Positions 1-4,438 of a stretch of DNA of 6,187 bases are shown here, piece by piece. Within the stretch, counting starts at the first letter, position 1; the number at the start of each line of letters is the position of its first letter. The notes below the pieces were generated by a model. It made no database searches and was not told the DNA's origin. It worked only from the letters and a program-made list of their open reading frames with translations. This DNA is from Candidatus Omnitrophica bacterium UBA1562 (lineage in GTDB: Bacteria; Omnitrophota; Gorgyraeia; Gygaellales; Profunditerraquicolaceae): contig DCOU01000019.1 of assembly GCA_002322525.1 (NCBI GenBank), positions 1 to 6,187 on the forward strand. The letters are read 5' to 3'. The position numbers and the translations under genes were made by a program.

Positions 1-10
1 AGAAAGGATA

Positions 11-40
11 GGCCTTCCTAATCCTTATAAAGGAAGGGCC
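11..40. repeat. Imperfect hairpin upstream of the larE leader repeat
   Basis: The arms GGCCTTCCT (11-19) and AGGAAGGGCC (31-40) pair with one bulged base around an 11-nt loop. No T-run follows, so it does not look like an intrinsic terminator of a preceding gene. It lies just before the leader repeat at 47-145. A hairpin in the same relative position also precedes the second copy of that repeat, although the stem sequences differ. Confidence 0.5.
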
Positions 41-46
41 TAAACG

Positions 47-145
47 CTTGTAAATTTCTTCGAAATTTACTTCGCAGGCTTCGGGGTTAATTCGCCCAAA
101 CAACTTACGTTCACTAACGTTCCGTAAGTCGTTTGCTCATTAAAA
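47..145 (+). repeat. Structured leader repeat, copy A (before larE)
   Basis: This is the first of two related ~100-bp elements; the other is at 2231-2336. It begins CTTG and forms a perfect 9-bp hairpin, GTAAATTTC (50-58) with GAAATTTAC (62-70), around a TTC loop. A GC-richer linker follows, then a long imperfect hairpin at 87-143. That hairpin is closed by TTAAT/ATTAA and built from CAAAC/GTTTG and ACTTACG (103-109)/CGTAAGT (123-129). An alternative inner pairing, ACGTT (107-111) with AACGT (116-120), excludes part of the main stem. The element ends two bases before the larE ATG and leaves no recognisable Shine-Dalgarno. It could be a mobile palindromic repeat or a functional 5' leader, and no known riboswitch class is recognised. 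Confidence 0.75.
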
Positions 146-1009
146 ATGAATTTAGAGAAGAAATTAAGCCGTTTAAAAAAAATAATCTCCAATATGGATT
201 CGGTCTTGCTTGCCTTTTCTGGCGGCGTGGATAGTACTTTTCTGCTTAAAGTTGCCTCGACGGTATTATCGCAGGATAAAATTCTTGCGGTTACAGCCTA
301 TTCTGCCACTTACCCTAAAGAGGAATTATTATTTTCCCAAAATATGGCGCGGTCCTTTGGTGTAAGGCATAAAATAATCAAAACCTATGAATTAGAAGAT
401 AAGAGATTTACGGCGAATCCAACTAATCGCTGCTATTTCTGCAAAAAAGAGCTTTTTAGCAGATTAAAAGCTCTGGCAAAAAAATTTAAATTAAATTTTG
501 TGGCAGATGCAAGTAACGTATCAGACAAACAGGACTTTCGGCCGGGTAATATTGCCAAGGAAGAATTCAAGATACGTTCGCCGCTTCAAGAAGCAGGTAT
601 TAGCAAAGAGGATATCAGGCTCTTAAGTAAGAGATTGGGGCTGAGCACTTGGAATAAGCCGGCTATGGCCTGCCTTGCTTCCAGAATTCCTTACGGCAGA
701 AAAATTACCTCTCGTATATTAGCGCGGATTAATAAAGCTGAAGTATTTTTAAGGCAATTGGGTTTTTTGCAGGTAAGATTAAGGCACTATAACGGACTTT
801 GCCGTATAGAGGTATTGAGAGAAGATATCCCTGCACTTATGCATAAACGCAATTTGATAGTAGAAAAATTAAAAAGATTAGGTTATAATTATATAACAGT
901 AGATTTAGAAGGTTATCGCACAGGCAGTTTAAACCCCGTTAGAAATACCAGAGCTATTAGACATAAAAACAAAATTTCTAACGGGGTAAATGAGGTGATT
1001 AAGCGATGA
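146..1009 (+). CDS. larE: LarE-type ATP-dependent sulfur transferase (PP-loop family)
   Basis: LarE adenylates the carboxylates of pyridinium biscarboxylic acid mononucleotide and turns them into thiocarboxylates during synthesis of the nickel-pincer cofactor of lactate racemase-type enzymes. It is cytoplasmic. The PP-loop SGGVDS lies at residues 25-30, the family segment KPAMACLASRIPYG near 171-184, and the family C-terminal motif EGYRTGSLN ends at 263. Cys176 matches the sacrificial cysteine of the Lactiplantibacillus enzyme. Cys96 and Cys99 form an extra CxxC (RCYFCKKELF), the arrangement of LarE proteins such as that of Thermotoga maritima that bind a [4Fe-4S] cluster through three cysteines and can turn over. 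Residues 264-282 come from a palindromic element inserted in frame; without it the protein would end TGSLNEVIKR at 268 residues, a normal length. The ATG follows a structured repeat with no clear ribosome binding site, and an in-frame TAA lies at 125-127. The stop overlaps the next gene (ATGA). No larA, larB or larC is in view, so the exact substrate is inferred. Confidence 0.88.
   Translation: MNLEKKLSRLKKIISNMDSVLLAFSGGVDSTFLLKVASTVLSQDKILAVTAYSATYPKEELLFSQNMARSFGVRHKIIKTYELEDKRFTANPTNRCYFCKKELFSRLKALAKKFKLNFVADASNVSDKQDFRPGNIAKEEFKIRSPLQEAGISKEDIRLLSKRLGLSTWNKPAMACLASRIPYGRKITSRILARINKAEVFLRQLGFLQVRLRHYNGLCRIEVLREDIPALMHKRNLIVEKLKRLGYNYITVDLEGYRTGSLNPVRNTRAIRHKNKISNGVNEVIKR
930..990. mobile_element. 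MITE/REP-like palindromic element inserted in frame in larE
   Basis: A 53-bp element (934-986) ends in perfect inverted repeats: CCCCGTTAGAAAT (934-946) and ATTTCTAACGGGG (974-986), with a 27-nt centre. It is flanked on both sides by TAAA (930-933 and 987-990), a likely 4-bp target duplication. Element plus one TAAA is 57 bp, exactly 19 codons, adding residues 264-282 of LarE without a frameshift. Removing 934-990 restores an ordinary LarE ending, SLNEVIKR then stop. It has no coding capacity for a transposase, so it would have been moved in trans. No second copy was seen in the window. Confidence 0.8.
992..998 (+). promoter_or_regulatory. Strong Shine-Dalgarno for the cysteine desulfurase
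   Basis: GAGGTGA lies 7 nt before the ATG at 1006, inside the last codons of larE. It is the best ribosome binding site in the window and fixes the desulfurase start. It begins two bases after the right flank of the palindromic insertion, so the insertion spared it. Confidence 0.8.
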
Positions 1010-2169
1010 GAAGAATATATTTAGATTATGCTGCTACCACACCTTGCGACCCGCTAGTTATAAAGGCAATGGAGCCGTATTTCTTTGAGAAATTCGGTAA
1101 TCCCTCCAGTATTCATACCGAAGGACAAGAAGCAAAAGGAGCAATTGAAGAGGCACGCGAAAGACTAGCCGTGTTTTTAGGGGCAAAGCCTGAAGAGATT
1201 ATCTTTACCTCAGGCGGAACAGAATCCAATAATTTTGCCATCGAAGGCGTAGCTTACGCCCAAGAGAAGAAAGGTAACCACATCATTACAACTAGCATTG
1301 AGCATCATGCCATAACCGAACCCTGTAAATTTCTGGAGAAGAGAGGTTTTAAGATTACTTATGTCGGTGTAGATAAATACGGTTTAGTTTCGCCTTCAGA
1401 TATCAAAAAGGCAATTACGGATAAGACTATTCTTGTTTCAGTAATGCATGCCAATAATGAGATAGGCGCAATCCAACCTATTGCCCAGATTGGTAAAATT
1501 GCTAAAGACTCAGGGATATATTTTCATACGGATGCAGTGCAGACAGTAGGTCATATTCCCACGAATGTAAATGATTTAAACGTCGACCTTTTATCATTAT
1601 CAGCGCATAAATTTTATGGCCCAAAAGGTGTGGGTGCGTTATATGTAAGGAAAGGAACGCGCATAGAAAGATTCTTACACGGAGGAGACCAGGAGAAAGG
1701 CAGGCGCGCATCTACACATAATACACCGGGTATCGTAGGTTTAAGCAAGGCAATAGAATTGTGCCAGGATAAGATGAAAGATGAGGCAAAATTCCAGACA
1801 GGCCTGCGCGATAGGCTTATTAAAGAGATTAAAGAGAAAATCTCAGATGTTTATCTCAATGGTCATCCGCAACAGAGGCTTCCCAACAATGTTAATTTTT
1901 CTATAAAATATATTGAAGGCGAGTCTATTCTGCTTAACTTAGACATGTTGGGCATTGCCGCATCCACAGGCTCTGCCTGCACCTCAAGTTCCTTGGAGCC
2001 TTCCCATGTATTATTAGCTATCGGTCTTTCGCACGAAATCGCCCACGGTTCATTAAGAATTACCTTGGGTAGATGGACAAAAGAAAGCGATATAGATTAC
2101 CTATTAGAACACCTTCCTAAAGTTGTTGAGAAGCTGCGGCGGATGTCTCCCCTCTATGAGAAAAAATAA
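1006..2169 (+). CDS. nifS: Cysteine desulfurase, NifS/IscS type (class I)
   Basis: This PLP enzyme converts L-cysteine to alanine and leaves a persulfide on its own cysteine for Fe-S cluster assembly and other thiolation reactions in the cytoplasm. The N-terminus YLDYAATTP is typical. TSGGTESNN (68-76) and HTDAVQ (174-179, Asp175) bind the cofactor, His101 is the expected ring-stacking residue, and Lys202 in SAHKFYGPKG forms the Schiff base. The mobile loop carries the persulfide Cys325 in SACTSSSLEPSHVL. The full loop without a gap points to the NifS/IscS group and not SufS. The length of 387 residues and the end LRRMSPLY fit NifS. It overlaps larE by 4 nt and has a strong ribosome binding site, so the two are probably co-translated. 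No iscU/nifU scaffold is in view. Sequence alone does not separate a general IscS role from a dedicated sulfur supply to LarE or BioB. Confidence 0.93.
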   Translation: MRRIYLDYAATTPCDPLVIKAMEPYFFEKFGNPSSIHTEGQEAKGAIEEARERLAVFLGAKPEEIIFTSGGTESNNFAIEGVAYAQEKKGNHIITTSIEHHAITEPCKFLEKRGFKITYVGVDKYGLVSPSDIKKAITDKTILVSVMHANNEIGAIQPIAQIGKIAKDSGIYFHTDAVQTVGHIPTNVNDLNVDLLSLSAHKFYGPKGVGALYVRKGTRIERFLHGGDQEKGRRASTHNTPGIVGLSKAIELCQDKMKDEAKFQTGLRDRLIKEIKEKISDVYLNGHPQQRLPNNVNFSIKYIEGESILLNLDMLGIAASTGSACTSSSLEPSHVLLAIGLSHEIAHGSLRITLGRWTKESDIDYLLEHLPKVVEKLRRMSPLYEKK

Positions 2170-2225
2170 GTGAGGACATCTCGACGTTACGTCGGGATAG
2201 ATTAATAACCTGTATCCTCTCGCTT
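2168..2225. repeat. Compound stem-loop after the desulfurase gene
   Basis: The inner hairpin ATCTCGACG (2178-2186) pairs with CGTCGGGAT (2190-2198) around TTA, with one T-G wobble. An outer stem pairs AAGTGAGGA (2168-2176) with TCCTCTCGCTT (2215-2225), leaving a 2-nt bulge and one wobble. It overlaps the stop codon of the desulfurase. No T-run follows, so it is a poor intrinsic terminator. It occupies the place before leader repeat copy B that the 11-40 hairpin takes before copy A. Confidence 0.5.
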
Positions 2226-2230
2226 AAGCA

Positions 2231-2336
2231 CTTGAAAATTTCTGCGAAATTTTCTGCGTAAGCTCGGGATTAATTCGCGCAAATAACTTACGTCGTCCGC
2301 CTGCGGCGGACTTCCGTAAGTTATGCGCTTATTAAA
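2231..2336 (+). repeat. Structured leader repeat, copy B (before birA)
   Basis: This copy is related to 47-145, in the same orientation and the same position relative to the next gene. It begins CTTG, then forms the 9-bp hairpin GAAAATTTC (2234-2242)/GAAATTTTC (2246-2254) with a TGC loop. Next comes a linker that resembles copy A, then a long hairpin at 2270-2335. That hairpin has TTAAT/ATTAA at its foot, GCGCA/TGCGC, TAACTTACG (2284-2292)/CGTAAGTTA (2315-2323), and a GC-rich tip GTCCGCC/GGCGGAC absent from copy A. Differences from copy A are compensated on the opposite strand at two stem positions. The birA ATG comes one base after the end of the element and no Shine-Dalgarno is visible. Confidence 0.78.
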
Positions 2337-3296
2337 ATGATGCAAGAAAAGATTCTTGATTTTTTGAAAAGAAAACAGGACTATGTCTCAGGCGACCAGA
2401 TAAGCCAGCGATTAGGTATAACGCGGCAGGCATTGTGGAAGCACATCCATACACTAAAAGATTCTGGTTACGATATTGTGGCTGTGCCGCACTTAGGATA
2501 TAAACTTCTTTCCTCTCCGGATAGGCTCATGCCTTTTGAGGTAGCCAGGCAACTAAATACAAAGTTTATCGGAAAGAAGATTTATTATCTTGATACAGTT
2601 TGTTCCACGATGGATATTGCCTTACAATTAGCTATGCAAGGTTCTTCGGAAGGAACAGTTGTAATAGCCGAGTCTCAGACAAAAGGCAGGGGTAGATTAG
2701 GCAGAAATTGGTTTTCGCCTAAATATAAAGGTATATATTTATCTTTAATTTTAAAACCCAAGATTTTACCTAACCAGGCGCCCTTACTTACCTTAATGAG
2801 TGTAGTGAGCATTTGCGAGGCAATAAAAGAAAAGACAGGTCTGAATGTACAGATAAAATGGCCAAATGATATATTAATTCACCATAAGAAATTAGGCGGT
2901 ATATTGACCGAATTGAATGCAGAGACAGACTTAAGCCGTTTTGTTGTTGTGGGTATCGGATTGAATGTGAATAACGATAAAAAGACACTACTTTGCGGCG
3001 CAACATCATTGAAGGAGCAGAAAAAAGAAGAGCTAAGCCGCTTAGATTTATTACAGGAGATATTACGCAAGATAGAAGAAAATTATCTTGTCTTTCAAAA
3101 AAATGGCGGTCAATCCATTATCGATAAATGGCGCGACTGGAACATTAGTCTGGGCAGAAGAGTAAGAGTAGCTTGCCAGAAGGAACATATTGAAGGCCAG
3201 GCCATTGATATAGATACAGACGGAGGCTTATTAATTAGAAATGATTCTGGTCTAATCCAGAAGGTGATGGCTGGCGACGTAGTGCACTGCCGCTAA
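2337..3296 (+). CDS. birA: Bifunctional biotin-protein ligase / biotin operon repressor BirA
   Basis: BirA makes biotinoyl-5'-AMP from biotin and ATP and attaches biotin to a lysine of carrier proteins such as acetyl-CoA carboxylase BCCP; holo-BirA also binds DNA as a repressor. Residues 3-60 form a winged helix-turn-helix (VSGDQISQRLGITRQALWKH), so this is the bifunctional class. The catalytic domain has ST at 90-91, the biotinoyl-AMP loop KGRGRLGR (116-123), KWPNDI (174-179), KLGGIL (185-190) and VGIGLNVN (205-212). The C-terminal SH3-like domain ends with GGLLIRNDSGLIQKVMAGDVVH. The 319-residue length is normal. The start puts the winged helix at the very N-terminus; a second ATG follows immediately at 2340. 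The gene sits directly after leader repeat B and before the bio genes, the common place for a repressor of that operon. All key motifs appear intact. Confidence 0.95.
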   Translation: MMQEKILDFLKRKQDYVSGDQISQRLGITRQALWKHIHTLKDSGYDIVAVPHLGYKLLSSPDRLMPFEVARQLNTKFIGKKIYYLDTVCSTMDIALQLAMQGSSEGTVVIAESQTKGRGRLGRNWFSPKYKGIYLSLILKPKILPNQAPLLTLMSVVSICEAIKEKTGLNVQIKWPNDILIHHKKLGGILTELNAETDLSRFVVVGIGLNVNNDKKTLLCGATSLKEQKKEELSRLDLLQEILRKIEENYLVFQKNGGQSIIDKWRDWNISLGRRVRVACQKEHIEGQAIDIDTDGGLLIRNDSGLIQKVMAGDVVHCR

Positions 3297-3333
3297 ATTA
3301 ATTTCCCGCCTATTAACAAGCCAAAAATTCCTA

Positions 3334-3362
3334 TTGCAAAAGTAAACCTAATATATTAAAAT
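3334..3362 (+). promoter_or_regulatory. Candidate sigma70-type promoter for the bioBFH operon
   Basis: TTGCAA (3334-3339, 4 of 6 to TTGACA) is followed by a 17-nt spacer and TAAAAT (3357-3362, 5 of 6 to TATAAT). It is in the birA-bioB gap. Transcription would begin around 3369, inside the palindrome that starts at 3362. AT-rich DNA yields such matches by chance, so support comes mainly from spacing and position. Confidence 0.4.
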
Positions 3363-3395
3363 AGTTGACGGTTCGGCTTCGTTCGCCGTCAACTA
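3362..3395. promoter_or_regulatory. Perfect palindrome, candidate BirA operator
   Basis: TAGTTGACGG (3362-3371) and CCGTCAACTA (3386-3395) are perfect 10-bp inverted repeats separated by 14 bp. Known BirA operators are long palindromes with half-sites such as TTGTAAACC or TTGTTAACC and spacers of about 14-16 bp; here the half-site agrees at 6 of the first 9 bases of TTGTTAACC. The palindrome directly abuts the candidate -10 box, where a repressor would block transcription. It could instead be an RNA hairpin in a region full of such repeats. No T-run follows. Confidence 0.35.
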
Positions 3396-3423
3396 ATAAT
3401 CGCACTTAAGTAATATCTTTTTA

Positions 3424-3456
3424 TGGTAGAGGAAAGTATAAAACTTTCCTCTACCA
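3424..3456. repeat. Perfect 14-bp hairpin upstream of bioB
   Basis: TGGTAGAGGAAAGT (3424-3437) and ACTTTCCTCTACCA (3443-3456) pair perfectly around a 5-nt ATAAA loop. It lacks a 3' T-run on either strand, so a terminator is unlikely. Transcribed from the candidate promoter, it would lie in the bioB leader RNA. Confidence 0.6.
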
Positions 3457-3504
3457 CTTGAAAATCGCCTGCCTGGCCGGTGAGGCAGGCAGGAAGCGAT
3501 TTTC
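3457..3504. repeat. Hairpin with nested GC-rich palindrome before bioB
   Basis: After CTTG (3457-3460), the arms GAAAATCG (3460-3467) and CGATTTTC (3497-3504) enclose a GC-rich inner palindrome, CCTGCCTG (3468-3475) with CAGGCAGG (3486-3493), plus a 3-nt bulge. An alternative register pairs GCCTGCCT with AGGCAGGC. The first ten bases CACTTGAAAAT-like match the start of leader repeat copy B, so this may be a divergent or partial member of the family. It ends 5 nt before the bioB ribosome binding site. Confidence 0.5.
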
Positions 3505-3508
3505 TTGT

Positions 3509-3514
3509 AAGGGA
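3509..3514 (+). promoter_or_regulatory. Shine-Dalgarno that fixes the bioB start
   Basis: AAGGGA lies 6 nt before ATG 3521. The reading frame stays open upstream to a TTG at 3458, but that start would translate the hairpin at 3460-3504 into 21 residues unlike any BioB N-terminus and lacks its own ribosome binding site. ATG 3521 is therefore preferred. Confidence 0.75.
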
Positions 3515-3520
3515 TATCAT

Positions 3521-4438
3521 ATGGATAGACAGGAACTAAGCGCACTCTGCCAGTTACCCTTAACGGAGCTAATCTCTATGGCTAATAAGGCAAGGCAGGA
3601 TTCCATAGGCTCAAAATTGGAATTATGCAGCATAATGAACGCTAAATCCGGCCTCTGTAATCAGGATTGTAAATTCTGTGCCCAAGCCACTCGGCATTCT
3701 ACGGGTATAACTATTTACCCTTTGAAGAAGAAGGAAGAAATGATAGAGCATGCCTTGCGCGCCAAAGAGATAGGGGCAGAGAGATTCGATATCGTTACCA
3801 GCGGTGATAGGCTGTCTAAGGAAGAATTAAATATTATTGCTGACGCGATTTGGGAAATAACAAATAAATTAGGGATTAAGATGTGCGCATCTCTCGGTAA
3901 ACTGAATGAGGAAGAGCTTCTCCTCTTAAAGAAAGCAGGCCTTAGCCGTTACCACCATAACCTGGAAACCTCGCCAAACTATTTTACCAAGATTGTAACC
4001 ACACATACTTTTCAGGACAGGATTAACACAATCGGGGCGGCAAAAAAAGCGGGTTTGGAGGTCTGTAGCGGCGGGATAATCGGAATGGGAGAAACTTTAG
4101 ACGATAGAATTGATTTGGCACTTATGCTAAAGGAGTTGGACGTGGATTCTATTCCCATAAATATACTGGTTCCTATAAAAGGCACACCCTTAGAAACCTT
4201 AAAGCCGCTTTCCGGAAGTGAAGCGATAAGAACAATAGCTTTATTCAGAATCATATTAAAGAATAAGATTATTAAAATAGCAGCGGGCAGGGAATCCATA
4301 CTGAAAGATTTTCAGGCTTTGGCATTTATGGCAGGCGCCAACGGCATGCTTATCGGCGGATATCTGACAATAAAAGGCAGAGACGTAGATGAAGATTCCA
4401 GATTAGTTACAGAGATAAAAAGATTATGGCAAATATAG
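3521..4438 (+). CDS. bioB: Biotin synthase BioB (radical SAM), with atypical auxiliary-cluster ligands
   Basis: BioB inserts sulfur into dethiobiotin using two SAM-derived radicals, the last step of biotin synthesis. Counting from ATG 3521 the protein has 305 residues, somewhat shorter than E. coli BioB (346). The radical-SAM cluster motif CxxxCxxC is Cys46, Cys50, Cys53 (GLCNQDCKFCAQ). The E. coli auxiliary [2Fe-2S] ligands Cys128, Cys188 and Arg260 have counterparts in Cys122 (KMCASLG), Cys182 (EVCSGGIIGMGE) and Arg257 (AAGRES), but Cys97 is replaced by Asp90 (ERFDIVTSG versus E. coli TRFCMGAAW). Cys36 in LELCSIMNAKSG is an additional cysteine near the active-site motif. YHHNLETS replaces YNHNLDTS. 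These features resemble BioBs of obligate anaerobes, some of which use a different auxiliary Fe-S cluster as sulfur donor. It follows birA and overlaps bioF by 13 nt. The function is secure; the cluster type is inferred. Confidence 0.95.
   Translation: MDRQELSALCQLPLTELISMANKARQDSIGSKLELCSIMNAKSGLCNQDCKFCAQATRHSTGITIYPLKKKEEMIEHALRAKEIGAERFDIVTSGDRLSKEELNIIADAIWEITNKLGIKMCASLGKLNEEELLLLKKAGLSRYHHNLETSPNYFTKIVTTHTFQDRINTIGAAKKAGLEVCSGGIIGMGETLDDRIDLALMLKELDVDSIPINILVPIKGTPLETLKPLSGSEAIRTIALFRIILKNKIIKIAAGRESILKDFQALAFMAGANGMLIGGYLTIKGRDVDEDSRLVTEIKRLWQI

Noticed and set aside
2..43. Open frame reading ...GLPNPYKGRA then TAA, possibly the tail of an upstream gene
   Set aside because: Only 13 codons are visible, they lie over a hairpin (11-40), and no family motif can be recognised.
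1502..1711. Minus-strand open frame inside the desulfurase gene
   Set aside because: It is fully antisense to a gene with intact family motifs, and its translation shows no recognisable domain; the same holds for minus-strand frames at 2788-3009, 2879-3070 and 4012-4299.
47..2336. The two leader repeats as a CRISPR array or a known riboswitch
   Set aside because: There are only two copies, 2.2 kb apart with genes between them, and no conserved aptamer core of a known class (for example SAM, TPP or cobalamin) could be recognised.
3424..3456. Intrinsic terminator after birA
   Set aside because: The stem is strong, but no T-run follows on either strand; the same applies to hairpins 11-40, 2168-2225 and 3362-3395.
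3458..3520. Longer bioB start at TTG 3458, adding 21 residues
   Set aside because: The extra codons run through a hairpin repeat, give a sequence unlike BioB N-termini, and lack a ribosome binding site; ATG 3521 has AAGGGA at good spacing.
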